From Bermanella sp040371755 (GTDB lineage: Bacteria; Pseudomonadota; Gammaproteobacteria; Pseudomonadales; Oceanobacteraceae), in assembly GCF_040371755.1 (NCBI RefSeq), contig NZ_BAABWE010000004.1:124001-188000 (forward strand): 64,000 nucleotides of DNA. The letters are read 5' to 3'. This document shows positions 25,398 to 34,903 of this stretch, piece by piece. Under the pieces are notes generated by a model that ran no database searches, was not told where the DNA came from, and saw nothing but the letters and a program-made list of their open reading frames with translations. Made by a program: the position numbers and the translations under genes. The stretch's first letter is position 1; every line of letters begins with the position of its first letter.

Positions 25398-26297
25398 ATG
25401 GCCGCACGTAAAAAACCAGTTGCAAAAAAAGCTGCAAAACCAGCAGTAAAGAAAGCACCCGCTAAAAAAGTGGCTGCTAAAAAAGCACCTGCAAAGAAAG
25501 CAGCAACTAAGGCAGTGAGCCAAACTGCTAAAATTGAGATTGAAATCTCAAAATTAGTGGCTCAGCTAGATAAAGCTCGTAATGCTGAAGTAGCCAATGC
25601 GGCTAAAGAAGCAACTAAAGCGGCTAAAGAATTAACAAAAGCCACTGCAGCAGCCAAGAAAGCTAAAGATGCTCAAGCAAAAGTAGCAACTAAAGTTAAA
25701 ACCAAGAAAACTCCAGCAGCAGTTAAACAGTTAGCTGGTGCTAAAGCTAAAGCACAAGCAGCAGTAACTGCATTAAAAGCAGCTAAAGCCGTTGTCGCAT
25801 CAGCTAAAGCAGCACAAGCAGAACTTAAAGCTCAAGCCGCTAAAGCCGCTAAAGTTGAGAAAGTACGTACAGCCGCTGAAAAAGCTTACCTAAAAGCAGA
25901 AGCTGTTAAAGAAAAAGCAGCAGCAGCCAAAGAAAAAGCGAAAGCAAAAGCAGCAGCAGCCAAAGCTAAGGCCAAAGCTAAGGTAGCCGCTGAAAAAGCC
26001 AAAGAAAAAGCCAAAGCGAAAAAAGAAGCCGATAAAGTTAAAAAAGCCGCAGCTAAAATCAAAAAAGCGGAAGCTAAAGCCGCTAAAGCCGCTAAAGCGA
26101 AAGAAAAGGCCGCTGCAAAAAAAGCTGCTGCTAAAGAGAAAGCAGCTGCAAAAAAAGCCGCTAAGCCAGCTAAGAAAGCCGCTAAACCTGCTAAGAAGGC
26201 AGCAAAGCCAGCCAAAAAAGTAGCTAAGCCAGCACCTGTTGCTGAAACTAAAGCTGAAGCACCAGCGCCAGCTGTACAAAGCCTATTTGCTGAATAA
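25398..26297 (+). CDS. AlgP/histone-H1-like lysine-alanine-rich DNA-binding protein
   Basis: This 299-residue protein consists almost entirely of lysine and alanine. It has KKAPAKK-type repeats at the N terminus (1-40), a long helical middle (45-160) and KKAAKPAKK repeats at the C terminus (235-280), ending with an acidic/hydrophobic tail. This is the composition of AlgP (AlgR3) of Pseudomonas and of eukaryotic H1-like bacterial proteins that coat DNA. The order rsd, AlgP-like, DUF2390, ABC-F matches the Pseudomonas alg region, supporting orthology. The repeats make length variation likely. Confidence 0.82.
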   Translation: MAARKKPVAKKAAKPAVKKAPAKKVAAKKAPAKKAATKAVSQTAKIEIEISKLVAQLDKARNAEVANAAKEATKAAKELTKATAAAKKAKDAQAKVATKVKTKKTPAAVKQLAGAKAKAQAAVTALKAAKAVVASAKAAQAELKAQAAKAAKVEKVRTAAEKAYLKAEAVKEKAAAAKEKAKAKAAAAKAKAKAKVAAEKAKEKAKAKKEADKVKKAAAKIKKAEAKAAKAAKAKEKAAAKKAAAKEKAAAKKAAKPAKKAAKPAKKAAKPAKKVAKPAPVAETKAEAPAPAVQSLFAE

Positions 26298-26306
26298 GCA
26301 ATAGCT

Positions 26307-26792
26307 CTACTTGGGTTGCAGGTGCTTGAAAAGCGCTTGCAACCAAGTCTCTTCAATCACTATCTTTCCTTTTAAGTACACCTGTATATTCATTTCAAAA
26401 TTTTCATAACCCGTTTCGTTAAACTGAGCGAGTTCTTGGCTACTCAAAAATAGCATTGCTTGTTCTACCTGTTCCGCCCATAGCTCCTGTTTTTTTATCC
26501 AGTTATAAGCCTTAATGACGTTGAGTATTTTAATTTTTCGCCGAAACCATCGAATTGGCTGAATTACCCTCTGGTTCCATTTCATGGCGGAATTGAGATG
26601 CGAGATCGAAATTAGGGAAGGCTTATGCGTACTTAACCAGCCGATAAACAACAAAATATTAATATCTAGCCCATAGTTATCTTGAGCATCTAATAAAAAT
26701 GACGCACAGGCAGGGTTTGAATATTGTTTTAATGAATAGTGCCAGAATGGGTTATCCAATGATTTTGTGGCATTATGCCCGCCTTGAAACAC
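26307..26792 (-). CDS. TIGR02444/DUF2390 family protein
   Basis: This 161-residue protein begins, after a short lead, with the family phrase NPFWHYSLKQYSNPACASFLL and continues DNYGLDINILLFIGWL. This fits the TIGR02444 (DUF2390) group, whose function is unknown. In Pseudomonas a member lies next to the ABC-F gene, and here it is divergent from that gene and convergent with the AlgP-like gene. The context supports the call. Confidence 0.78.
   Translation of the reverse strand: MFQGGHNATKSLDNPFWHYSLKQYSNPACASFLLDAQDNYGLDINILLFIGWLSTHKPSLISISHLNSAMKWNQRVIQPIRWFRRKIKILNVIKAYNWIKKQELWAEQVEQAMLFLSSQELAQFNETGYENFEMNIQVYLKGKIVIEETWLQALFKHLQPK
26310..26347. repeat. Strong hairpin at the convergent 3' ends
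   Basis: CTTGGGTTGCA and TTGCAACCAAG form a nearly perfect stem within the last codons of the DUF2390 gene, just past the AlgP-like stop. It may separate the two converging transcripts. There is no T-run. Confidence 0.45.
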
Positions 26793-26823
26793 AGCTCACC
26801 CTATTTATTTGTGAAGTTTAAAT

Positions 26824-28734
26824 ATGATACGTCTGCAACAGGTTAATTTACACCTAGGCACGAAAGATATTCTACAACAAGCGGACCTAACGGTGCACGA
26901 TGGCCACAAGCTTGCCATTGTGGGTGCCAATGGCGCTGGTAAGTCGACCTTATTTAAATTGTTGCTTAATGAATTAGTCCCTGATCAAGGGGAATTATAT
27001 CTTCCGAAAAATTGGCGCATCGCGCATATGGCTCAAGAGGTGGCGGCCAGCGATAAGAGCGCCTTGGATTATGTATTAGACGGACACCACGAGTTTCGCC
27101 GAATTCAGCGTGCCATTGAGCAAGCGGAGCAATCTCAAGATGATTTAGCTTTGGCAAATTTGCATGGGGAATTTGAGTTAATTCATGGTTATCAAGTACC
27201 ACAACTTGGACAAACCATGTTGGCAGGGTTAGGTTTCAAGCAAGAACAAATATCCGAACCTGTTAGTGCCTTTAGTGGCGGTTGGCGCATGCGTTTAAAT
27301 TTGGCTAAAGCTTTGATTATGCCAAGTGACTTATTATTGCTGGATGAACCAACTAACCACTTGGATTTAGATGCCAGCTTATGGTTAGAGAGCTTTTTAC
27401 AAAGATATCGTGGCACCTTACTGCTGATAAGCCATGATCGAGATTTTATTGATTCAGTGGTGGATGGCATTGTTCACTTATATCAACTAAAAACAAATTT
27501 GTATTCAGGCAATTATGGTGATTTTGAGCGACGTCGCGCGGAGCGATTAGCCCAGCAACAATCCTTGTATGAGCAACAGCAAACACAAATTGCCCACATA
27601 GAAAGTTTTATTGAGCGTTTCAAAGCAAAAGCCAGTAAAGCGAAGCAAGCACAAAGTCGAGTAAAAGCATTAGAACGAATGGAGCGCATAGCACCTGCTC
27701 ATGTGGACAGCGAATTTCATTTCGAATTTCCCAATGCAGAAAAGTACAGTGATCCCCTATTAAGCTTGCAGCAAGCAGAAATTGGCTATGGCAAAAGCGT
27801 GCAATTGTCGGCGGTAAACTTAACCTTGCGTCCTGGAGACCGAATTGGTTTGCTTGGTGCCAATGGCGCGGGTAAGTCCACGTTAATTAAAGCCATAGTG
27901 AGTGAATTACCACTAATGAGCGGAGACTCCATTGCAGGTGAATATTTATCAGTGGGGTATTTTGCTCAGCACCAAGTGGATGAATTAGATTTAAGCCTAA
28001 CCCCGGCTGAGCATTTACAGCAACTGATGCCGGAGGCCTCTGATCAAAAGATTCGTAACTTTTTGGGCGGCTTTGGTTTTCACGGAGATCAAGCTTTAGA
28101 GGTTTGTGATAAGTTTTCAGGTGGCGAGCTTGCGCGACTGGCGTTGGCGCGTATTGCTTGGCTTAAACCTAACTTTTTGATTTTAGATGAACCGACAAAC
28201 CACCTTGATTTAGACATGCGTCATGCATTGACCTTAGCCCTGCAAAATTATGAAGGCGCCATCGTCGTGGTTAGCCATGATCGCCATTTATTGGCGAACA
28301 CCGTGGATCAATTTTACTTAGTGCATCAAGGCAAAGTCAGTGAATTTGATGGGGACTTAGAAGACTACCGTGCCTTCATTAAAATCAGTGATGATGCCCA
28401 AGAAACAAAAACCGAAAGTAGTAAAGCAGTTGTAAACAGTGCTGAAGCAAAAAAAGACAAAAAGCGCCGTGAGGCAGAAATACGTAAACAGCTAAGCCCG
28501 TTAAAAAAGAACGTAGATAAACTAGAAGCTCAAGTGGAAAGCTTACAAGACCAGTTAAATGAATTAGAGCAGCAACTGGCTGATACTGGTCTTTATGAAG
28601 CAGCTAACAAAGATACCCTTCAAAAGGTGTTATCGCAGCAAGCACAAGCTAAAAGTGATTTAGACGAAACCGAAGCTTTATGGATGGAAGCACTAGAAGA
28701 AATGGAAGCATTAGAGGAACAGCTGTCTAGTTAA
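26824..28734 (+). CDS. yheS: ABC-F ATPase YheS-like, ribosome-associated
   Basis: This 636-residue protein has two fused ABC domains and no membrane part. Both Walker A motifs (GANGAGKST), both signatures (FSGGWRMRLN, FSGGELARLA) and both Walker B/EQ pairs (LLLDEPTNHLD, LILDEPTNHLD) are intact. A charged linker with KAKASKAKQAQSRVKALERM joins the domains, and a coiled coil fills the last 100 residues. ABC-F proteins bind the ribosomal E site and relieve stalled translation. Sequence and length match Escherichia coli YheS as I recall it. Confidence 0.94.
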   Translation: MIRLQQVNLHLGTKDILQQADLTVHDGHKLAIVGANGAGKSTLFKLLLNELVPDQGELYLPKNWRIAHMAQEVAASDKSALDYVLDGHHEFRRIQRAIEQAEQSQDDLALANLHGEFELIHGYQVPQLGQTMLAGLGFKQEQISEPVSAFSGGWRMRLNLAKALIMPSDLLLLDEPTNHLDLDASLWLESFLQRYRGTLLLISHDRDFIDSVVDGIVHLYQLKTNLYSGNYGDFERRRAERLAQQQSLYEQQQTQIAHIESFIERFKAKASKAKQAQSRVKALERMERIAPAHVDSEFHFEFPNAEKYSDPLLSLQQAEIGYGKSVQLSAVNLTLRPGDRIGLLGANGAGKSTLIKAIVSELPLMSGDSIAGEYLSVGYFAQHQVDELDLSLTPAEHLQQLMPEASDQKIRNFLGGFGFHGDQALEVCDKFSGGELARLALARIAWLKPNFLILDEPTNHLDLDMRHALTLALQNYEGAIVVVSHDRHLLANTVDQFYLVHQGKVSEFDGDLEDYRAFIKISDDAQETKTESSKAVVNSAEAKKDKKRREAEIRKQLSPLKKNVDKLEAQVESLQDQLNELEQQLADTGLYEAANKDTLQKVLSQQAQAKSDLDETEALWMEALEEMEALEEQLSS

Positions 28735-29626
28735 TACTGGGAGTTCTTTCAGGTTGGGTGACTGGCTTGGTTTTCAATTGGGTTAGCTGGAGTGGTGCAG
28801 CAGGGGCGTTGCGCTTGATTAATTCCTGCACAAACGCATCAAGGTCTGGGCGAATAGCGGCAGGGCGTTCTCGCGCGTCGTGAGGTCTTAGTGGAGTATT
28901 GGTTTTCACCAGATCACTGACTTTTACCACGTTTACATGAGTCCCCTGTAATTGCGGTAAAACATGGGCTAAATAATTAATGGTTGCTGCGTGAGGATGA
29001 CCGATCGCAATGGCGCTACCATATTGCTCGGCCACGGCAATGGCTTTCTTAAATTGCTGATGAATATGTTCAGTTGTAATGTCATTATCTAAAAAAATGT
29101 CTCGTGTGGCACTGGCTAGACCCATCTGTTGGGCTGTGGCATACCCCACGCTAGCGGCACTGGTACGGCTATCTACAAAAAACAGAGACTTAGGCTTTAA
29201 TACCTGCATTACCCAGCTCATGGCTTGAACATTGGTGGTTAATGCGCTGCCCATATGGTTATTCACCCCTTTGATATAAGGGATACTTTCAATGGCAAAC
29301 CCGAGTTTACGTTTGAAGTCTTCTTCTGATAGTTGCTCATCTAATGCACCGGCTCCCAAAAAACGTTTGTTAACCGTACTCATAGGTGCATGCAATAAAA
29401 CATCTCGGCCTAATCGCCCAGCTCGTTCAGCTAATAGCTTGCTGTGTTTTCGGTGAGGCATAACCGCAAGGGTAATGTCAGCTGGTAGAGCAATGGCATT
29501 TAAACCGGCGTTCAGGCTATTTCCAAGATCATCAATGATGATGGCCAGTTGAACAGGTTTAAGGTCTTGTGCCCAAGCGCCATATGTCAGGCTACTGATC
29601 AATAATAGTTTCAGCAGGTACGTCAT
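28727..29626 (-). CDS. Divergent polysaccharide deacetylase family protein (YibQ-like)
   Basis: About 299 residues from ATG 29626 (a TTG at 29638 is also in frame), with a Sec signal peptide ending near YGAWA. The core has the deacetylase-fold phrases IIIDDLGNS, ADITLAVMPH, RDVLLHAPMS, VNNHMGSALT and FFVDSRT, matching the DUF610/YibQ group of periplasmic proteins. The real substrate is not established. The start lies inside the ctpA 3' end (about 35-base overlap), so translation is coupled. The ctpA-envC-gpmI neighbourhood is conserved in gammaproteobacteria. The stop overlaps the convergent yheS end by eight bases. Confidence 0.85.
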   Translation of the reverse strand: MTYLLKLLLISSLTYGAWAQDLKPVQLAIIIDDLGNSLNAGLNAIALPADITLAVMPHRKHSKLLAERAGRLGRDVLLHAPMSTVNKRFLGAGALDEQLSEEDFKRKLGFAIESIPYIKGVNNHMGSALTTNVQAMSWVMQVLKPKSLFFVDSRTSAASVGYATAQQMGLASATRDIFLDNDITTEHIHQQFKKAIAVAEQYGSAIAIGHPHAATINYLAHVLPQLQGTHVNVVKVSDLVKTNTPLRPHDARERPAAIRPDLDAFVQELIKRNAPAAPLQLTQLKTKPVTQPERTPSIN

Positions 29627-30935
29627 CGCTTGGCTCAATAGTGGCTTTTTTGTTTAGTATTTGCATGCCTTTAAGCATAGTTAGGGCCTGCTGTAATTGG
29701 TAATCTTTATCGGTTAGCAGTTTGGTTTCAGAAGGCTCGCTTTCCTCTTGTTCTGAATTTGTAGTGTCTTCTGGGTTTTCCAAGTGTCCAGATAAATCCG
29801 CTTCTTTGTAATAACGGGATTCGTTCTCTGCCGAGAATTTGCCTTGATGGACTTCAATGTCAGGGGTTATGCCTTGGGCCTGAATAGAGCGTCCACTGGG
29901 TGTGTAGTATCGAGCGGTGGTTAGTTTCAACGCGTGATCCCCATTAAGTGGTAGTACGGTTTGTACCGAGCCTTTACCAAAACTTTGTGTGCCCATAATG
30001 ATAGCGCGGCCATGGTCTTGTAATGCACCTGCCACAATTTCCGAGGCACTGGCACTGCCACCATTAATAAGTACGATTAATGGAATGTCAGGGGCGGCGG
30101 TTTCTATGGTGGCTTCATAACGTATATCGGCGTTTTTAAGGCGTCCTTGAGTGTAAACAATTAATCCGTTGTCGATAAATACATCACTCATTGCTACAGC
30201 CGCATCAAGTACGCCACCGGGGTTGTTACGTAAATCAAGAATAATACCACTTAAAGGTTGGTCGCTTTTCTCGGTGAGGATTTGTAATGCATAGTTTACA
30301 TCAGCCCCTGTATTTTCTTGGAACTGAGTTACTCGAATGTAGCCGTATTGTTCATCTAATAGTTTTTGTTTTACGCTGGTGATTTTGATTTCAGCTCGTT
30401 CAATGGTGATTTCTAATGGCTGATTCCCACCATCACGCAAAATGGTTAAAACAATTGGGCTGCCCGGTTCGCCGCGCATTTTTTCAACGGCTTGGTTTAA
30501 GCTAAGGCCTTTCACTGGGGTTTCATCGAGCTTTAGGATTAAGTCGCCTGCTTTAATGCCTGCTTTTTGCGCTGGGGTGTCATCAATTGGGCTTACGACT
30601 TTAATGAAACCGTCTTCCATACTTACTTCAATGCCTAAGCCGCCAAATTTGCCACTGGTATTGGTGCGTAAATCTTCAAAGTCTTCTTCCCCTAAATAGG
30701 ACGAATGTGGGTCGAGGCCATTTAGCATACCGTGAATAGCGTTTTCAATGAGGGTGCTATCATCAACGGTTTCAACATAACTGGTGCGAATGCGTTCGTA
30801 AATTTCAGCAAAAGCGCGTAACTCTTCAAGGGGCAATCGAGAAGGAGAAACTTGGGCTTCACCCTCGATGACGTCTTGAGCGGAAACGTTAAGCGCCATC
30901 ACTGCTAGTAGGGTAAAGAGGAATGAGCGGAACAT
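29592..30935 (-). CDS. ctpA: S41 carboxy-terminal processing peptidase
   Basis: This is a periplasmic C-terminal protease of 447 residues from ATG 30935 (a TTG four codons earlier is less likely), with a signal peptide ending VSA. A PDZ domain covers about 95-170 (GGLGIEVSMEDGF, GIKAGDLILKLDE). The catalytic serine lies in GGSASASEI near residue 296, and the general-base lysine in SFGKGSVQ at about 321. CtpA/Prc enzymes trim the C termini of envelope proteins and regulate murein hydrolases. This fits the next gene upstream, envC. Confidence 0.94.
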   Translation of the reverse strand: MFRSFLFTLLAVMALNVSAQDVIEGEAQVSPSRLPLEELRAFAEIYERIRTSYVETVDDSTLIENAIHGMLNGLDPHSSYLGEEDFEDLRTNTSGKFGGLGIEVSMEDGFIKVVSPIDDTPAQKAGIKAGDLILKLDETPVKGLSLNQAVEKMRGEPGSPIVLTILRDGGNQPLEITIERAEIKITSVKQKLLDEQYGYIRVTQFQENTGADVNYALQILTEKSDQPLSGIILDLRNNPGGVLDAAVAMSDVFIDNGLIVYTQGRLKNADIRYEATIETAAPDIPLIVLINGGSASASEIVAGALQDHGRAIIMGTQSFGKGSVQTVLPLNGDHALKLTTARYYTPSGRSIQAQGITPDIEVHQGKFSAENESRYYKEADLSGHLENPEDTTNSEQEESEPSETKLLTDKDYQLQQALTMLKGMQILNKKATIEPSDDVPAETIIDQ

Positions 30936-31061
30936 AGAGAATCTCAATTTATAATAGCTTTATAAGTTATAACAGATTGTTATGAAATTTGAAGGTAAGA
31001 GAGTGTGAATCCCTCGCATTTCCTCGTTATTTAGGTGTTTTATGTTATTCAATAGACGTAT

Positions 31062-32198
31062 TTAACTTTTCAGCCAGCGTTTAGGGTTTTGTGGTTTACC
31101 TTTATAGCGAATTTCAAAATACAGTGCGCTGTCAGTGTAGCCACCACTGTGGCCTAAATTGGCAATCACTTCACCGGCTTCCACCCAGTCCCCTACACTT
31201 TTTAATAAAGCTTGGTTGCGTGCATAGAGTGTCATGTAACCTTGCCCATGATCCACAATGGTTAGCAGGCCAAAGCCACGTAACCAGTCACTAAATACCA
31301 CACGACCATGGTGAATTGCACGTACGTGATCCCCTGTATTTCCTGGGTATAGCCAACCTTGCCAGCGTTGTTTGCCGTTTGTTTGCCATGCGCCAAATAT
31401 TCGTTGAACCTTTGAGTTGAGTGGGCTGGGAAGCTTGCCTTTTAATTGCTTGAAGGGGCGGCTCTCTTGATTGCGCTCAAACGGTAAAAAGACCTCTTCT
31501 ACTTTGCCTAACACTTCCATTAGGTTCTGGCGGTCTTGCTGTAAGCGGGTAAGTTGCTGGCCGCTGCCTTCAATTTTTTTATTCAGCGCCAATGCATCGC
31601 TTCTTTGCTGTCTTTGTTTGTCTTTTAGTTGCTGGTGGGTGGTTTTGAGCGAAGAAAAAGTAGCTTGTAAGCTGGCTTCGTTTTTTTCTATTTCAGCTTG
31701 TACTTTTGCCAAAGAATTGAGAGTTGATCGGTATTGCTCGATCTCTTTACCATGGGCCTGATTAAAATATGCAAGATAGCTTAAATTGCGCGAAACCTGC
31801 ACCGGATCTTGCTGGTTTAACAGCATTTTTAGTTGAGGTTCTTGCCCTAATTTATAACTGGCAAGAATAATGTCGTTAAGGATGCGTTGTTGTTTGTGCT
31901 GGGATTGGCTGAGCGCTCCCTGCTCGGCTTTGAGCTTTTTTAGGCGGTCTCGTTCCTCCTGTAACGTTTTTTTAATGGCTTCAACTTGCTTGCTGGCTTT
32001 TGCTACTTCTTCATCACTTTTGCGCAATGAGCTCACTAGGCCTTTATGATCATCTTTGGCTTTTTTTAAGTAGCTCTGTAGCTCGTTAATGTCGTCTCTA
32101 AGTTGTTTTAAATGATGTTCACTTAGCTGTTGTTTACCTTCTGCCATTGCGGCAAAAGGTAACATAAGCAGTAAGCTGACAATAACGAATAAGCGCAT
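31062..32198 (-). CDS. envC: Murein hydrolase activator EnvC
   Basis: This 378-residue periplasmic protein has a signal peptide ending AMA, a long coiled coil over about residues 25-240, and a C-terminal LytM (M23) domain. The LytM domain is degenerate: the usual YAHL and HxH metal ligands read YARN and LYFEI. This fits EnvC, which activates AmiA/AmiB amidases at the septum rather than cutting peptidoglycan itself. Start and gpmI stop overlap by one base (TAATG), indicating coupled translation. Confidence 0.92.
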   Translation of the reverse strand: MRLFVIVSLLLMLPFAAMAEGKQQLSEHHLKQLRDDINELQSYLKKAKDDHKGLVSSLRKSDEEVAKASKQVEAIKKTLQEERDRLKKLKAEQGALSQSQHKQQRILNDIILASYKLGQEPQLKMLLNQQDPVQVSRNLSYLAYFNQAHGKEIEQYRSTLNSLAKVQAEIEKNEASLQATFSSLKTTHQQLKDKQRQQRSDALALNKKIEGSGQQLTRLQQDRQNLMEVLGKVEEVFLPFERNQESRPFKQLKGKLPSPLNSKVQRIFGAWQTNGKQRWQGWLYPGNTGDHVRAIHHGRVVFSDWLRGFGLLTIVDHGQGYMTLYARNQALLKSVGDWVEAGEVIANLGHSGGYTDSALYFEIRYKGKPQNPKRWLKS

Positions 32199-33745
32199 TA
32201 TTGCTTCTCTAGTAGAGAGTGGCCTGTCATTTCAGGTGGCTGGTTTTCCCCCATCATGCTTAAAAGCGTTGGCGCCACGTCACACAGTGAGCCACCGGTT
32301 TTTAAACTGACAGATTTACCTTGTTGGCTAACATGCACAAGGTTTACAGGGCCTGTGGTGTGTTGTGTCATGGGGCCACCGTTGCTGTCGATCATTTGTT
32401 CGCAGTTGCCGTGATCGGCGGTAATTAAACATTCGCCGCCCACCTTTAAGATGGCATCGGTAACACGTTTAAGGCAAACATCGAGTGCTTCAACGGCTTT
32501 AACCGCAGCATCAAATACCCCAGTATGGCCGACCATGTCGCCATTAGCATAGTTACAAATGATTAAGTCGTATTTTTGGTTTTCGATGGCATCCACCAGT
32601 TTGTCGGTGACTTCTGGTGCGCTCATTTCAGGCTGTAGGTCGTAAGTGGCTACATCAGGACTGTTGATTAAGATACGTTCCTCTCCTTGGTAGGTATCTT
32701 CACGGCCACCGCTAAAGAAAAACGTAACGTGAGCATATTTTTCAGTTTCTGCGATGCGCAGCTGAGTTTTTCCAAGGTTACTCACATACTCCCCTAAATC
32801 ATTAACCATTGTCGAAGGGGGAAACGCACAGCTGGTTTTAATGCTGGCAGCGTATTCTGTCATCATTACAAAGTCGCTTAGTTTTGGATGGGCGTTACGC
32901 ATAAAGCCATCAAATTCAGCGTCGACAAATGCGCGAGTGATTTCACGGGCGCGGTCAGGGCGGAAGTTAGCGAAAATTATGCTGTCACCGTCTTCAACTT
33001 TAACCGGAGCACCTAGAATGGTGTCATCAATGAATTCGTCATGAATGTCACGCTCATAAGAGGCTAATAATCCTTCAACGCCATTAGCGGCTTGATAAGT
33101 AGCTTTACCTTGGGTGTACATATCATAGGCTTTTTGGATGCGTTCCCAGCGATTATCACGATCCATTGCATAATAGCGGCCGACTAATGTGGCTAGCTTT
33201 GCATTATCCCCAAGGCCAAGGCTGGCCATATGGGTTTCAATATCTTCGATAAATGGTTGCGCACTTTGTGGGGCTACGTCGCGGCCATCTAATATGCCGT
33301 GTACATAAATAGCTTTTGCACCACGATCTTTAGCCATAGTGGCCAGTGCTTTAATGTGGTCCAAATGGCTATGAACGCCGCCAGGGCTTAATAAGCCCAA
33401 TAGATGAACGGCTTTCCCTTTGCCAATGGCCGCATCAATTGCGTTGACTAATTGGCTGTTTTCAAAAAACTCCCCATCTTTGATGCTTTTATTAATGCGG
33501 GTGAAGTTCTGGTAAACAATGCGCCCAGCGCCTAAATTCATGTGACCCACTTCAGAGTTGCCCATTTGCCCATCGGGCAAGCCGACGGATTCACCTGAAG
33601 TACTTATGAGTTGGCGGGGGTAATTTGATTTTAGCGCGTCCCAAGTGGGAGTGTTTGCCGCGCTGATGGCGTTATCGGTGGCATCTTCACGCTCACCAAA
33701 GCCATCAAGGATAATTAGTGCAACGGGTTTAGGTGACGTAGACAT
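32198..33745 (-). CDS. gpmI: 2,3-bisphosphoglycerate-independent phosphoglycerate mutase
   Basis: It interconverts 3- and 2-phosphoglycerate in glycolysis using two manganese ions. The 515-residue length is standard. The metal ligand D14 lies in LIILDGFG, the phospho-accepting serine S64 in QMGNSEVGHMNLGAGR, and the C-terminal metal cluster in NYANGDMVGHTG and ADHGNCEQM. gpmI-envC-ctpA on one strand and yibN-secB diverging upstream is a widely conserved arrangement. Confidence 0.97.
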   Translation of the reverse strand: MSTSPKPVALIILDGFGEREDATDNAISAANTPTWDALKSNYPRQLISTSGESVGLPDGQMGNSEVGHMNLGAGRIVYQNFTRINKSIKDGEFFENSQLVNAIDAAIGKGKAVHLLGLLSPGGVHSHLDHIKALATMAKDRGAKAIYVHGILDGRDVAPQSAQPFIEDIETHMASLGLGDNAKLATLVGRYYAMDRDNRWERIQKAYDMYTQGKATYQAANGVEGLLASYERDIHDEFIDDTILGAPVKVEDGDSIIFANFRPDRAREITRAFVDAEFDGFMRNAHPKLSDFVMMTEYAASIKTSCAFPPSTMVNDLGEYVSNLGKTQLRIAETEKYAHVTFFFSGGREDTYQGEERILINSPDVATYDLQPEMSAPEVTDKLVDAIENQKYDLIICNYANGDMVGHTGVFDAAVKAVEALDVCLKRVTDAILKVGGECLITADHGNCEQMIDSNGGPMTQHTTGPVNLVHVSQQGKSVSLKTGGSLCDVAPTLLSMMGENQPPEMTGHSLLEKQ

Positions 33746-33931
33746 AGGACCCTATAAAAAGCTAATGAGTAATTTATTCGATTTTACCTGTTTGTGCGTC
33801 ATGTTGCCATGGATCTGCAAGGGCAAAAAATAGTTGCTATTGATCACCGCATGAGCCAGATAATTGGGTGTTTAGAGCTTTTGATAAACGCTAAATCCGG
33901 TATACTTCGCACAACTATTTAGAGGTGGTAT

Positions 33932-34348
33932 ATGGCACAGTTTGTTGAGTTTGTTGCAAATAATTGGATATTGGTCAGTGCGCTACTTGTACTGTTGACT
34001 TTATTGGCTTGGGACAGCGGTCAAAAAGCAGGGCCAAAAGTGAGTACTCACGAGGCAACTCGCTTGATCAATCAGAACAATGCTGTGGTATTGGATATCC
34101 GTGATAAGGCTGATTTTAAGGCGGGTCATTTAGTGGATTCGGTTCATATTCCTAACAGTCAGGTGGCTGAACGCATATCAGACCTAGAAAAACATAAATC
34201 TGACCCCATCATTGTGGTATGTAAGACAGGCCAAACAGCATCGGCGGCCAGTAAGACCCTCAAAGACAATGGTTTTGCACAAGTCTATCGTCTAAGTGGC
34301 GGCATAATGGAATGGACCAATAACAATTTACCTTTGGTCAAAAAATAA
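33932..34348 (+). CDS. yibN: Membrane-anchored rhodanese-like protein YibN
   Basis: This 138-residue protein has one N-terminal transmembrane helix (about 10-27) and a single rhodanese domain facing the cytoplasm. The active-site loop is VCKTGQTA with the catalytic cysteine, and VLDIRDKADFKAGHL is the conserved strand. It probably moves sulfur or senses thiols, with unknown substrate. Its place before secB and divergent from gpmI is the usual one. Confidence 0.9.
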   Translation: MAQFVEFVANNWILVSALLVLLTLLAWDSGQKAGPKVSTHEATRLINQNNAVVLDIRDKADFKAGHLVDSVHIPNSQVAERISDLEKHKSDPIIVVCKTGQTASAASKTLKDNGFAQVYRLSGGIMEWTNNNLPLVKK

Positions 34349-34366
34349 TAAAACTAGAGAAGTAAC

Positions 34367-34843
34367 ATGACAGATCAAGCAGCAGCACAGCAAGAGAAAA
34401 AAGGCCAGTTTGCCATTCAGCGCATTTTTACTAAAGATGTGTCTTTTGAAAGCCCTAATTCGCCAGAGATATTCCGTGGTCAATGGAAGCCCCAGGTTAA
34501 TATGGATCTAAACACCCGTAGCAATAAATTAGATGAAAACATCTATGAAGTGGTTCTAACCATCACGGTTACGGCTAAAAACGAAGATAAAACGGCATTT
34601 TTAGCTGAAGTACAACAAGGTGGCATCTTTCAAATTGATGGCCTTGAAGGACCTGCTTTACACCAAACCCTAGGTGCATTCTGCCCTAACTTGTTATTCC
34701 CATATGCTCGTGAAGCCGTAGATGGCCTAGTAACTAAAGGCAGTTTCCCTGCGTTAATGTTGGCCCCTGTGAATTTTGAAGCGATTTACGCGCAAAACCT
34801 ACAGAAAAAACAAGAAGAAGCTCAAGCAGAAGCCACTCATTAA
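34367..34843 (+). CDS. secB: Protein-export chaperone SecB
   Basis: This 158-residue cytoplasmic chaperone keeps precursors unfolded and delivers them to SecA. Family phrases are QRIFTKDVSFESPNSPEIF, VLTITVTAKNEDKTAFL, QGGIFQIDG and the C-terminal CPNLLFPYAREAVDGLVTKG. The length is typical. It follows yibN by 18 bases, presumably in the same transcript. Confidence 0.96.
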   Translation: MTDQAAAQQEKKGQFAIQRIFTKDVSFESPNSPEIFRGQWKPQVNMDLNTRSNKLDENIYEVVLTITVTAKNEDKTAFLAEVQQGGIFQIDGLEGPALHQTLGAFCPNLLFPYAREAVDGLVTKGSFPALMLAPVNFEAIYAQNLQKKQEEAQAEATH

Positions 34844-34860
34844 TTTGAGGTTAAGCTGAT

Positions 34861-34890
34861 AAAAAAACCGAGCAATGCTCGGTTTTTTTA
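34861..34890. terminator. Bidirectional terminator between secB and trmL
   Basis: A stem of about 14 base pairs (AAAAAAACCGAGCA with its complement) is flanked by A- and T-runs, serving two convergent genes. Confidence 0.88.
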
Positions 34891-34903
34891 TACCTGAAAA
34901 TCG

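Noticed and set aside
25886..26356. Minus-strand open frames opposite the AlgP-like gene.
   Set aside because: Their Ala/Phe/Leu-rich products mirror the lysine/alanine codons of the real gene, with no independent signal.
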